21,071 nt of DNA, from contig JAFGIA010000385.1 of the NCBI GenBank assembly GCA_016929795.1, forward strand, positions 1 to 21,071. The letters run 5' to 3'. Shown here piece after piece: positions 13,156 through 21,071 of this stretch. The translations under genes were made by a program, and so were the position numbers. The notes beneath the pieces were generated by a model, which searched no databases, was not told the origin of the DNA, and was given only the letters and a program-made list of their open reading frames with translations. Position 1 is the first letter of the stretch; every line of letters starts with the position of its first letter. Source of the stretch: Anaerolineae bacterium. Its GTDB lineage: Bacteria > Chloroflexota > Anaerolineae > JAAYZQ01.

Positions 13156-15340
13156 AGGGCTCCCCCTCTTCGTTGATGCGCATACTCGCCAAAAGGTCGA
13201 TCTGAGACAGCGAGGCGAGCGTCTGAGCTGCAAGGCGATCGACGAGATCGAGAGGATAGACACGCTGGAGTACAGACTCGACCGCCTTCAGGCGGGTGTC
13301 GACGGGATCACTGGCTTGCCATCCGGCTCGGAGCTGCCACACCGCCAGGCGGACCAGATGTCCAAACAAAAGACATCGCGCATCGCCAAGCGTTGGCTTG
13401 AGACCAGCCTGCTGCAGCTTGTCGAGATCGCGCTTGAGCATTTCTTTCAGGGCGCCCTGATCGGCGATGAACTCGCTGCGCCGCACGGTGCCAGTGGTGC
13501 GACACACAAAGATCGTATCAAGGATCGAAGATTTCGTACCGCTGATGTGGATCGAAGCCCCCATTTCGGCAGGGCACGGGAGCGTGGCTGTAGACACCAG
13601 CCCGGCATCGAGCAAAGCGACAGCGACAGGGAGGTAGGCTTCGATATCGTTGTGATGATAGGTAAACACAAAAGGCGCACCTGGCTTTAATGCCTGAGTG
13701 AAAACCTGGAATACCTGGCTGAGGCCCGTGGCAAACGCTCGGATTCCGCGCCCTTCGGTCTCATTGACGGTCAATTCCTCGCCAACACGTGTAGATGCCG
13801 GTTCGAAGGCGAGAACCTGATCCTTGAGATGCTTGCGCAGCCACACGTAGCAGAAATCGATGAGCTCTGCGTACTGAACATTGCCAAAGTAGGGTGGATC
13901 GGTGAACACGCCGTCGAGAGAAGCGGGTGGCAGGGATACGGACTCTGCCGAGATGGCTTCCAGGTATGCCGATCTGACGTCCGAGCGCTCGGGGAACCTG
14001 GATACAAAGCTTGCCTGGATTTGCTCTCCTGGAACCGTTACTTTGCGCGACGATCGCCCCGGCAGCTTTTCAAACGGCTGCTCACAGTACTCCTTGGCCT
14101 TGTCGTACTTGACCAGGAAGTGCCGGAAGCCACCACTCCCCACTCCCGGAATACCAAGAAGCGAGTTTTCGCACTGGATCAGGCTCACCGGAAAGCCATG
14201 CACCGAAAAGATGTCGAGGATTTTGAGTGCGTAACTATCATAACGGCACAGCATGTTCTGATAGCGCAGCATATCAGAGAAAACGGTCAGCAGCGCATAT
14301 CTCACGGACCTGTCGCCTATACAAGCGATCTGCGCTGACAGTGTCTGCAATCCAAGCAACTGGCGGGGACTAAAGAGCTGATCGTAGGTTTGATACCCCC
14401 ACCTGTGCAGGCGATCGGTTTCATCACCGGGTGGGATCGGCTCATCGGGAAGGAAATCACGAGGTAGTATGTGCGAGCGTGCTTCCGCTATGCGGACCCG
14501 CTCCAGGTCTGATTCATCCGGCACCTTGAAGAACCTTCCCTGATGCGCCGGCTTGCAGGCCGGGCAATGGTACTCGATCGCAAACAGGCGATGTACAGGC
14601 GGGCCAAGCTCTACCCGAGGATACGAGTTGGCATGACCGCAGCGTGGGCAATCGAAAGTGTTGCGGCGCGCCGGCCCATCAACAGCAAGTGGCGCCGCGC
14701 AAACCCTGCATTCGACACCGGCCTCTACATCCCCGAGGCTGGCAACTTCATTGAGGCTTCCACATGCCGGGCACACCAGCACATAGTTCGGATGGCGTTC
14801 ATTCTTGGCGACAAGGTATCCAGGGAAAAGATCGACAGCACCCCCGCACGCCATACAAGGCTGCTGCTTTACCCACAGAAAGTACTTGACAGGGGCACTG
14901 GTGTTTCCACACGACGAGCACGTCGTCTGGTAGAGTACTCCTATCTCGTTCTCGACGGCTTGAGCCACCCCCTTACCGGCGGCGCGGAAAGCCTTACGGT
15001 CGAGGGGACCGAGCTCCTGGCGCACGATCCAGTACGCCATCGGGTTGACGTCAATACCGACGACGTGACACCCGAGCCGGTTCGCCTCCAGGACTGGCGT
15101 GCCGCCGCCCATGAACGGGTCACCAATGACACGCGGGCCGAGGTTGTGTCCCTGAAAGAACTGGTGGCGCAGCGGCGTGTCATTGGCAAACTCGGCAAGC
15201 AGCAAGGCACGGAACAGTGTGCCAGGGCGGCGCGCAAACCACTTGTGCACGCCAATAACGGGCCGGTAGTGTTGCTGGATCTGTTTCTCACGGTGTGCCA
15301 GCTCTGCCACAAACGGCACGTCAAAGTGCACCTCGATCAC
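13127..15340 (-). CDS. Adenine-specific-type DNA methyltransferase with three zinc ribbons
   Basis: The 737-residue product resembles the COG1743/DUF1156-like methylases. The N-terminal region has REKQIQQHYRP and HKWFARRPGTLFRALL. SAM-binding motif I is DPFMGGG (74-80) followed by GIDVNP (95-100), and catalytic motif IV is DPPY (481-484), which fits N6-adenine or N4-cytosine amino methylation. Between them are six CxxC pairs (C141/C144, C162/C165, C190/C193, C211/C214, C231/C234, C259/C262), enough for three zinc ribbons. The motif order I, large insert, IV is alpha-like, so the insert is the probable target-recognition region. The GTG start at 15340 overlaps the tgt stop (GTGA). The nuclease gene follows with 29-bp overlap, as in many restriction systems where the methylase is made first. 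GC is low for the window (26 of 60 in 14221-14280). Confidence 0.88.
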   Translation of the reverse strand: MIEVHFDVPFVAELAHREKQIQQHYRPVIGVHKWFARRPGTLFRALLLAEFANDTPLRHQFFQGHNLGPRVIGDPFMGGGTPVLEANRLGCHVVGIDVNPMAYWIVRQELGPLDRKAFRAAGKGVAQAVENEIGVLYQTTCSSCGNTSAPVKYFLWVKQQPCMACGGAVDLFPGYLVAKNERHPNYVLVCPACGSLNEVASLGDVEAGVECRVCAAPLAVDGPARRNTFDCPRCGHANSYPRVELGPPVHRLFAIEYHCPACKPAHQGRFFKVPDESDLERVRIAEARSHILPRDFLPDEPIPPGDETDRLHRWGYQTYDQLFSPRQLLGLQTLSAQIACIGDRSVRYALLTVFSDMLRYQNMLCRYDSYALKILDIFSVHGFPVSLIQCENSLLGIPGVGSGGFRHFLVKYDKAKEYCEQPFEKLPGRSSRKVTVPGEQIQASFVSRFPERSDVRSAYLEAISAESVSLPPASLDGVFTDPPYFGNVQYAELIDFCYVWLRKHLKDQVLAFEPASTRVGEELTVNETEGRGIRAFATGLSQVFQVFTQALKPGAPFVFTYHHNDIEAYLPVAVALLDAGLVSTATLPCPAEMGASIHISGTKSSILDTIFVCRTTGTVRRSEFIADQGALKEMLKRDLDKLQQAGLKPTLGDARCLLFGHLVRLAVWQLRAGWQASDPVDTRLKAVESVLQRVYPLDLVDRLAAQTLASLSQIDLLASMRINEEGEPYDLEEEIPF

Positions 15341-16491
15341 GCCGCGTCCTCCATGCCGTCGTCCAGTGAAGTGGGCGACAAGGGATACCCGGCGAAAAAT
15401 TCGTCCCGGAACGCCAGGAACCGGCCGGCGGAGATCGCCTCGCGGATGTCGCGCATGAGCTGCAGGAGAAAGTGGACGTTGTGGATCGTCGCCAGGCGGG
15501 CGGCGAGGATCTCTTGCGCTTTGAAGAGGTGGCGCAAGTAGGCCCGTGAAAAGTGCTGGCAGGCGTAGCAGCCACAGCCGACTTCGATCGGCGCCGGGTC
15601 GCGCTCGAACTGCGCGTTGCGCATGTTCAGACGCCCGTGGCGGGTGAGGAGCGCGGCGTTGCGGGCCAGGCGCGTAGGCAGCACGCAGTCGAAAAAGTCG
15701 ATGCCGCGCGCGACGCCCTCCACCAGGTCTTCCGGCGCGCCGACGCCCATCAGGTAGCGCGGCTTGCCAACAGGCAGCAGCGGCGTCGTGACGTCCAGGG
15801 TCGCGTACATCTGGTCTTTGCTCTCACCCACGCTCAGCCCACCGATGGCATAGCCGGGAAAGTCGAGGCCCACGAGGAATTCGGCGCTCTGCCGGCGCAG
15901 ATCGGGGAAAATGCCCCCCTGGACGATGCCGAACAGCGCCTGGTGGGGGCGCGTGTGGGCGACCTGGCAGCGCACGGCCCAGGCATGGGTGCGCGCCATG
16001 GCGATCTCGCTGTAGGCACGGTCGGCGGGTGGGGCGCACTCGTCGAAGCACATGATGATGTCGGCGCCAAGCTTTTCCTCAACCTCGATCACCATCTCTG
16101 GCGTGAACAGGTGGCGCGAACCGTCGATGTGCGAGCGAAAGACGACGCCATCGTCGGTGATCTGCCTGTTTTGGGCCAGGCTGAACACCTGAAAGCCGCC
16201 CGAGTCGGTGAGGGTTGGCCCATCCCACCCCATGAAGCGGTGCAAGCCGCCCAGATCGGCAACAAGGTCGGCGCCGGGGCGCAGGTAGAGGTGGTAGGTA
16301 TTGGCCAGGATCAGCTCGGCGCCCAGGTCGTGGAGGTCGCGCGGATCGAGGGCCTTGACGGTGGCCTGGGTGCCGACGGGCGCAAAGGCAGGCGTGCGGA
16401 TGTCGCCATGTGGGGTCGAGATCCGGCCCAGGCGCGCGCGGCTGTCGGACGCAGCTTGCAGAAGTGTGAAACTGAAATCGGCGGTCGTCAT
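15337..16491 (-). CDS. tgt: Queuine tRNA-ribosyltransferase (bacterial Tgt)
   Basis: Tgt exchanges guanine-34 of GUN-anticodon tRNAs for the queuosine precursor preQ1. The 384-residue product is full length. It has the active-site DSGGFQVF (Asp96 as general acid/base), GIVQGG (188-193), GGLSVGE (217-223), the nucleophile Asp268 in FFDCVLPTR, and the zinc site C306, C308, C311 with H337. All key positions are canonical, so this is the tRNA enzyme and not a DNA-modifying DpdA-type paralogue. The ATG at 16491 has AGAGGG 3 nt upstream and lies next to a TATAAT box. It heads the minus-strand operon, and its stop overlaps the methyltransferase start. No other queuosine genes are in the window. Confidence 0.96.
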   Translation of the reverse strand: MTTADFSFTLLQAASDSRARLGRISTPHGDIRTPAFAPVGTQATVKALDPRDLHDLGAELILANTYHLYLRPGADLVADLGGLHRFMGWDGPTLTDSGGFQVFSLAQNRQITDDGVVFRSHIDGSRHLFTPEMVIEVEEKLGADIIMCFDECAPPADRAYSEIAMARTHAWAVRCQVAHTRPHQALFGIVQGGIFPDLRRQSAEFLVGLDFPGYAIGGLSVGESKDQMYATLDVTTPLLPVGKPRYLMGVGAPEDLVEGVARGIDFFDCVLPTRLARNAALLTRHGRLNMRNAQFERDPAPIEVGCGCYACQHFSRAYLRHLFKAQEILAARLATIHNVHFLLQLMRDIREAISAGRFLAFRDEFFAGYPLSPTSLDDGMEDAA

Positions 16492-16500
16492 AGCCCTCTC

Positions 16501-16529
16501 ATTATATCCGAAAGAGGGAGAGGGAGCAA
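16501..16529 (-). promoter_or_regulatory. Candidate promoter of the tgt operon
   Basis: On the minus strand: TTGCTC (16524-16529), a 17-nt spacer and TATAAT (16501-16506, perfect). The predicted start is only about 3 nt before the ATG, which would make the tgt mRNA nearly leaderless. CCCTCTC/GAGAGGG arms (16494-16500 and 16518-16524) form a dyad across the region. Confidence 0.4.
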
Positions 16530-16567
16530 AAGGTCATCCCTCTCAGTCGCGATTGATCTGAACATAG

Positions 16568-16596
16568 TTGGCGTTTTTGCCGTTTTGTAGTATGAT
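16568..16596 (+). promoter_or_regulatory. Promoter of the ABC exporter operon
   Basis: TTGGCG (16568-16573, four of six), a 17-nt spacer and TATGAT (16591-16596, five of six). The transcript would start near 16603, about 64 nt before the GTG at 16667. It is divergent from the tgt promoter. Confidence 0.55.
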
Positions 16597-16666
16597 GGGT
16601 GGGCTTTGAAGCGGACGTCGCCTGTCATACTCCCCTTGGAAAGTTGTATAGAGGAGGTTGAATCTC

Positions 16667-18550
16667 GTGTCATCCCTGGAGGGGTTGCACGCCCACGATC
16701 TAAAGAGAGTGGCCACGAGCAGCCGGTTGGCCGGCATCTGGCAGCTCATGGCCGGGTTCCGAACCATCTATGTGTGGGCCAATGTGAGCCTCGGCATCGC
16801 CGCCGTGGCGCGCACGGCCAGCTACCTGCTGATCGGCACGTTCGTGGACGAGGTGCTGGGCGAGCAGGGTGAGGTTAGCCGGTTGCCCCTCATTGCACTG
16901 GGGTTCATCGTCCTGGCGGTGGTGCAGGGCGCCACCACCTTCCTGAGCGGCCGGCTGGCGGCACAGACGTCTGAAGGGGTGGTGCGCCGCCTGCGCAATT
17001 ACCTGTTCGACCACATTCAGCGCCTATCGTTTAGCTACCACGACCAGACCCCAACGGGGGAGCTGATCCAGCGCTCAACGTCGGACGTGGACGCGATCCG
17101 GCGCTTTTTTGCCGACCAGGCGATCGGCATCGGCCGTATTGTCCTGCTATTCATCGTCAATTTGATCGCGCTGCTGAGCCTGAACGTGCAGTTGGCACTG
17201 TTGTCGGTCATTGTCGTCCCGCTCATCGTGGTCACCTCTTACTTTTTCTTTCGCCGCGTCTCGGCGGCATACCAGGCGTTCCAGGAGCAGGACGCAGTGC
17301 TGTCGACGACGCTACAGGAGAACCTGACAGGGGTGCGCGTGGTCAAGGCATTCGCCAGGCAAGAGTACGAGAAGCAAAAATTCGAAGGCGACAACTGGGA
17401 AAAGTTCGTGCGGGGCAAGCACCTGACGAGGATGCACGCGCTCTTCTGGCCGATCTCGGACATTGTGTGTGGGTTCCAGATGCTAGGCGGATACACTGCA
17501 GGCGCGCTGATGACGATCAATGGCACGATTACGATCGGCGACTATTTGGCTTACGTGGGGCTGGTGCTGTGGATCATCTGGCCGATGCGCAACCTGGGGC
17601 GGTTTATCGTGCAAATGTCGACGGGGTTGGTGTCGTTCGGCCGGGTCCGCGACGTGATCCGCGAGGGGAGGGAGCCGGTTGACGAGGGAAGCCATGTGCC
17701 GGCCGGTATCCTTGACGGCGAGGTCGTCTTTGACGGCATCTGCTTTGGCTACGAAGGTGACGAGGGCGTGCTGAAGGAGATTTCTTTTCGCGCCGAGCCG
17801 GGGCAGGCCATCGCGCTGCTGGGGCCCACCGGCTCGGGCAAGACGTCGCTCGTCAACCTGCTGCCCCGCTTTTACGAATACAGCCACGGCAGCCTGAAGC
17901 TGGACGGTGTCGAGTTGAAAGCGTATCCTCGCCACGTATTGCGGCAGCAGATCGGCATCGTCGAGCAGGAGCCGTTCCTCTTTTCACGGACGATCAGCGA
18001 GAACATCAGCTATGGCGTGGATCGCGAGGTGACGGACGAGGAGGTGGTGGCGGCAGCAGAGGCGGCGGCGATCCACGACACGATCCTGACCTTCCCCGAA
18101 GGCTATGACACGCTGGTGGGAGAAAGGGGAGTGACGCTTTCAGGTGGGCAAAAGCAGCGCGTGGCGATTGCGCGCACGCTGCTCAAGGACCCGGCCATCC
18201 TGATCCTCGACGACTCGACCTCATCGGTCGACACCGAGACGGAAGGCGAGATCCGCGCCGCACTGGAGAACCTGATGCAGGGGCGGACGACGTTCATCAT
18301 CGCGCACCGTATCCAGAGCGTGATGAACGCGGATCTGATCCTGGTCCTCGATCACGGCCGGATCGTGCAGCGCGGCACGCACGAGGAGCTGATCGACGAC
18401 CAAGCCGGCATCTACCGCCGCATCTTTGACATGCAGGCACGGGTGGAGGAAGAGCTGGAGCGCGAGCTGGCGGGGTTCGAGGTGGTTGGGGCACGTGCTG
18501 TAGAGGTGCCGAGCGGTGACGCAGTGAAGGACGTGCGCAAGACGTCATGA
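16667..18550 (+). CDS. ABC exporter half-transporter, degenerate-site subunit
   Basis: The 627-residue product has a six-helix type IV exporter membrane domain (about 30-320) and a nucleotide-binding domain (about 350-590). Motifs are Walker A GPTGSGKT (386-393), Q-loop VEQEP (432-436), signature LSGGQ (491-495), Walker B ILILD (511-515), D-loop SSVD and switch His547. The catalytic glutamate after Walker B is Asp516, so its own ATP site is probably slow or non-hydrolytic. A coiled-coil-like acidic tail follows (about 590-627). GTG at 16667 is chosen because AGGAGG lies 9 nt upstream; the TTG at 16658 touches that ribosome site. The partner gene starts 12 nt downstream. Substrate is unknown; relatives export lipids, peptides or drugs. 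It belongs to the MsbA/BmrC-like group. Confidence 0.93.
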   Translation: MSSLEGLHAHDLKRVATSSRLAGIWQLMAGFRTIYVWANVSLGIAAVARTASYLLIGTFVDEVLGEQGEVSRLPLIALGFIVLAVVQGATTFLSGRLAAQTSEGVVRRLRNYLFDHIQRLSFSYHDQTPTGELIQRSTSDVDAIRRFFADQAIGIGRIVLLFIVNLIALLSLNVQLALLSVIVVPLIVVTSYFFFRRVSAAYQAFQEQDAVLSTTLQENLTGVRVVKAFARQEYEKQKFEGDNWEKFVRGKHLTRMHALFWPISDIVCGFQMLGGYTAGALMTINGTITIGDYLAYVGLVLWIIWPMRNLGRFIVQMSTGLVSFGRVRDVIREGREPVDEGSHVPAGILDGEVVFDGICFGYEGDEGVLKEISFRAEPGQAIALLGPTGSGKTSLVNLLPRFYEYSHGSLKLDGVELKAYPRHVLRQQIGIVEQEPFLFSRTISENISYGVDREVTDEEVVAAAEAAAIHDTILTFPEGYDTLVGERGVTLSGGQKQRVAIARTLLKDPAILILDDSTSSVDTETEGEIRAALENLMQGRTTFIIAHRIQSVMNADLILVLDHGRIVQRGTHEELIDDQAGIYRRIFDMQARVEEELERELAGFEVVGARAVEVPSGDAVKDVRKTS

Positions 18551-18562
18551 GCAATTCCGACC

Positions 18563-20401
18563 ATGTCTAACGAGTTCGAGTTCGAAGAAGAAGAATTCAG
18601 TACCCAGTTCAATGGGCGCACGGTGCTGCGCATTCTGGCACAGACCAGGCCGCACTGGCACTGGGTTGTGGCGTTCCTGGTCGCCGTCGCACTCGTGTCG
18701 GCACTCGACTCCTACATGACTTTTCTGAGTAAGCGGATCATCGACGAGGGCATCGTGCCGGGCGAGACAGAGGCGCTGACACGCATCATCGCCACGTACG
18801 CAGCCATGATCTTCGTGCAGGCAGTGGGCGTGTTTGGCTTTATCTTTCTTACCGGCGTGCTGGGCGAGCGCGTGCGCTACGATCTGCGCAAAAAGATGTT
18901 CGATCACCTGCAGGAGCTTTCCTTCTCCTACTTTGACCGCACACCGGTGGGCTGGATCATGGCACGCATCACGTCCGACTCGGACCGGATTGCCGAGTTG
19001 GTGACGTGGGGTATGCTCGATGTCACCTGGGGAGTGATGAACATCGCCACGGCCGTCTATTTCATGTTCGTCATCAACTGGAAGCTGGCGTTGATCGTGC
19101 TGACCATCATCCCGGTGCTGCTCGTCGTCGCGGCCCAGTTCAAAAAGCGGATCCTGATCGAGTTTCGTAAGGTACGCAAGCTGAACAGCAAGATCACGGG
19201 GGCCTACAATGAGAATATCAACGGGGTGCGCGTGGTCAAGGCACTGTGTCGCGAGGAAGCGAATCTGCGCGAGTTTGGCGAGCTGACGGGGGATATGTAC
19301 CAGGCGTCGTACCGCGCCGCATGGCTATCGGCCCTCTTTTTGCCCGTGGTGCAGTTCATCAGCGCGCTCGCCGTGGGCGCTGTGATCTGGTACGGCGGCT
19401 TGCAGGCGGCGCCCGCGACCGGGGTGGCGGGCACCATCACCATCGGCGGCATCCAGGCGTTCATCTCGTACATCGTCTTTATGCTATGGCCGATCCAAGA
19501 GATGGCGCGCGTGTATGCCGAGATGCAGCACGCCGTCGCCTCGGCCGAGCGCGTATTCTCGCTCATCGACGCGGTGCCCGAGGTGGTGGACGTGGAAGGG
19601 GCCGTCGATCCCGGCACGATCCTGGGCGACGTGGAGTTCGACGGCGTCGACTTCTGGTACGTAAAAGACGAGCCGGTGCTGCGCGATTTCAGCCTGAAGG
19701 TGCGGCGCGGCGAGACGATCGCGCTCGTCGGCCCGACGGGTGGTGGCAAGTCGACGATCGTGAACCTGGTGTGCCGTTTCTACGAGCCGAAGCGCGGCAG
19801 CCTGCGCATCGGCGGGCGCGACTATCGCGAGCTGTCGCTACACGCCATCCAGTCGCGCATCGGCGTCGTGCTGCAGACGCCCCACCTCTTTTCCGGGTCG
19901 ATCCGCGAAAATATCCGCTACGGCTGGCTCGACGCGACGGATGAGGAGGTGGAAGAAGCGGCGCGCCTGGCAGGGGCGCACGAGTTCATCGTGACGATGG
20001 ACAAGGGCTACGACGAAGAGGTGGGCGAGGGGGGCAACCTGCTGTCGGTGGGGCAGAAGCAGCTCATCAGCCTGGCGAGGGCGATCCTGGCCCAGCCCGA
20101 GATTTTCATCATGGATGAGGCTACCAGCTCGGTGGACACGCTGACAGAAGATCTGATTCAGCGCGGCATGGAGGCGGTGATGCGTGATCGCACCAGTTTT
20201 ATCATCGCCCACCGCCTGTCGACGATCAAGCGCGCGGATAGGATTTTGGTCATCGAGAAGGGGCAGATTGTCGAGATGGGCAGCCACGCCGAGCTGCTGC
20301 GGCAGCGCGGCCACTACCACCGGCTATACACGCGCCAGTTCCGCCAGAAGCTGGAGCAGGAGTACGATCCGTACAAGGTGCCGGGGCTGGCACCAGCTTA
20401 A
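18563..20401 (+). CDS. ABC exporter half-transporter, partner subunit
   Basis: The 612-residue product has an acidic N-terminal extension (EFEFEEEEF), a six-helix membrane domain (about 33-325) and a nucleotide-binding domain (about 355-590). Walker A is GPTGGGKS (390-397), the Q-loop is VLQTP (436-440), Walker B is IFIMD (514-518) with the normal catalytic Glu519, and the switch is His550. The signature is altered to LSVGQ (494-498), Val replacing the first Gly. In a head-to-tail dimer this weak signature faces the Walker A/B of the upstream subunit, which is itself degenerate, so the two genes complement each other as in BmrCD or TM287/288. The ATG at 18563 has no strong ribosome site and is probably coupled to the upstream stop. 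Rho follows 74 nt downstream. Confidence 0.93.
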   Translation: MSNEFEFEEEEFSTQFNGRTVLRILAQTRPHWHWVVAFLVAVALVSALDSYMTFLSKRIIDEGIVPGETEALTRIIATYAAMIFVQAVGVFGFIFLTGVLGERVRYDLRKKMFDHLQELSFSYFDRTPVGWIMARITSDSDRIAELVTWGMLDVTWGVMNIATAVYFMFVINWKLALIVLTIIPVLLVVAAQFKKRILIEFRKVRKLNSKITGAYNENINGVRVVKALCREEANLREFGELTGDMYQASYRAAWLSALFLPVVQFISALAVGAVIWYGGLQAAPATGVAGTITIGGIQAFISYIVFMLWPIQEMARVYAEMQHAVASAERVFSLIDAVPEVVDVEGAVDPGTILGDVEFDGVDFWYVKDEPVLRDFSLKVRRGETIALVGPTGGGKSTIVNLVCRFYEPKRGSLRIGGRDYRELSLHAIQSRIGVVLQTPHLFSGSIRENIRYGWLDATDEEVEEAARLAGAHEFIVTMDKGYDEEVGEGGNLLSVGQKQLISLARAILAQPEIFIMDEATSSVDTLTEDLIQRGMEAVMRDRTSFIIAHRLSTIKRADRILVIEKGQIVEMGSHAELLRQRGHYHRLYTRQFRQKLEQEYDPYKVPGLAPA

Positions 20402-20415
20402 GGCTCCCCCCCAGC

Positions 20416-20455
20416 CTCCCAGGGGGCAGTGGTTCTTGCTCTCTCCCCCTGGGAG
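20416..20455. repeat. GC-rich hairpin in the rho leader
   Basis: Arms CTCCCAGGGGG (20416-20426) and CCCCCTGGGAG (20445-20455) are perfect 11-bp complements around an 18-nt loop. They lie between the ABC stop and the rho ribosome site (AAGGAGG, 20462-20468). There is no U-tract, so it is not a standard terminator. It could be part of a rho autoregulatory leader, or an inserted palindromic repeat similar to others in such genomes. Confidence 0.6.
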
Positions 20456-20475
20456 CGGGGCAAGGAGGAGAAGGT

Positions 20476-21071
20476 ATGGCAGATCGAGTCAGGGGATTGT
20501 TCCGAAAGGGCGGCAGCGGGGCGGGCACGTTGTACGATCCGGAGCAGCCGCGCGCCGAGATCCGGGTGCCAGCACAGCTCGTGCGCGAGCATGGCCTGGT
20601 GGAGGGTGCCGCGGTGATGGGAGAGGCACGAGATGCAAAAGGCGGCGTCGAGCTGATCAGCGTCGAGACCCTCTGCGGGCTGCCGCCAGAGGGATTTAAA
20701 AATCGCATGCCGTTCGATAGTCTGGTGCCCATCTCGGCCAACGAGCGGTTTCCGCTGGGCAAGAGCGACGAGCCAGCCATGCGGATCATCGACCTCGTCG
20801 CGCCGATCGGCAAGGGCACGCGAGGGCTGATCGTGTCGCCGCCCAAGGCGGGCAAGACGATGCTTCTGGAACAGCTTGCCCAGGCGATCCGCGCTGGCGA
20901 TCCCGATGTGCGCATCGTGATGCTGCTGGTGGACGAGCGGCCCGAGGAGGTGACCTTCTTCCGGCGCGCCGTCGACGCCGAGGTATTTGCCAGCTCGAGC
21001 GACCGGCCGATGCGCGAGCATGTCGGGCTATCAGAGCTGATGATGGCGCACATCCGCACCGAGCTCGAATG
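20476..21071 (+). CDS. rho: Transcription termination factor Rho, 3'-truncated by the window edge
   Basis: The frame opens at ATG 20476, 7 nt after AAGGAGG, and is still open at the last base, giving 198 codons. Rho is a hexameric RNA-dependent ATPase that ends transcription. The ATPase start is unmistakable: the Rho Walker A region GLIVSPPKAGKTMLLEQLA (117-135) and LLVDERPEEVT. Before it are a short basic start and a region matching the position of the cold-shock RNA-binding domain (about 18-68). Walker A lies near residue 122, against about 179 in E. coli Rho, so the N-terminal helical Rho_N domain is missing and the RNA-binding domain is divergent. A frameshift or later gain of N-terminus is unlikely given the ribosome site. 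The rest of the ATPase domain is outside the window. Confidence 0.93.
   Translation, partial: MADRVRGLFRKGGSGAGTLYDPEQPRAEIRVPAQLVREHGLVEGAAVMGEARDAKGGVELISVETLCGLPPEGFKNRMPFDSLVPISANERFPLGKSDEPAMRIIDLVAPIGKGTRGLIVSPPKAGKTMLLEQLAQAIRAGDPDVRIVMLLVDERPEEVTFFRRAVDAEVFASSSDRPMREHVGLSELMMAHIRTELE

Noticed and set aside
15337..16491. Tgt next to a DNA methylase as a possible 7-deazaguanine DNA modification (Dpd-like) system
   Set aside because: The protein has all canonical bacterial tRNA-Tgt residues and length, and no dpdB/dpdC-type genes are present.

Overview
The window looks like chromosomal DNA of a high-GC, non-model bacterium, most likely a member of the Chloroflexota (Anaerolineae/Caldilineae type). 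This is inferred from three consecutive envelope proteins with long Thr/Pro linkers, a membrane GT39-type glycosyltransferase, the short Rho and the general gene style. No rRNA marker is present, so the assignment is an inference. No tRNA, rRNA, CRISPR array or transposase was seen.

Layout. (A) 1-6152, all on the minus strand: an envelope block. It holds a small membrane protein (38 aa), a Thr/Pro protein with a membrane segment at each end (5286-5885), a GT39-like membrane glycosyltransferase (3580-5277), a SurA/PrsA-like peptidyl-prolyl isomerase (2378-3427), a membrane-anchored helical-repeat protein (970-2304) and a Thr/Pro-linked surface protein (232-939). Several have recognisable sigma70-type promoters, some overlapped by palindromes or tandem repeats. 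(B) 6175-9748, minus: a molybdenum hydroxylase large subunit, an OsmC-like protein and biotin ligase BirA in one tight operon, followed by a 96-bp palindromic repeat. (C) 9748-10015: a divergent control region whose two near-consensus promoters share one -35 box and serve the hydroxylase operon and an Fe-S type Rrf2 regulator. (D) 10440-16491, minus: an operon with overlapping ends, tgt, a zinc-ribbon DNA methyltransferase, a PD-(D/E)XK endonuclease, uppP and a PstS-like lipoprotein. The restriction-modification pair is inserted between housekeeping genes and has visibly lower GC. (E) 16568-21071, plus: a heterodimeric ABC exporter pair followed by the start of a short Rho factor that runs off the window.

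How the parts may work together. Block A suggests secretion, folding and possibly O-glycosylation of Thr-rich surface proteins. The Rrf2/hydroxylase pair suggests redox or Fe-S controlled expression of a purine-type hydroxylase. The methyltransferase/endonuclease pair is a complete type II-like restriction system whose specificity cannot be read from the sequence. The two ABC half-transporters each carry one half of the same degenerate ATP site, so they should form a heterodimer.

The best candidates for new biology are the restriction system embedded in the tgt-uppP operon, whose methylase has three zinc ribbons; the glycosyltransferase linked to Thr/Pro surface proteins; the shared -35 divergent promoter; and the palindromic element that forms the leader of the 38-aa membrane protein.
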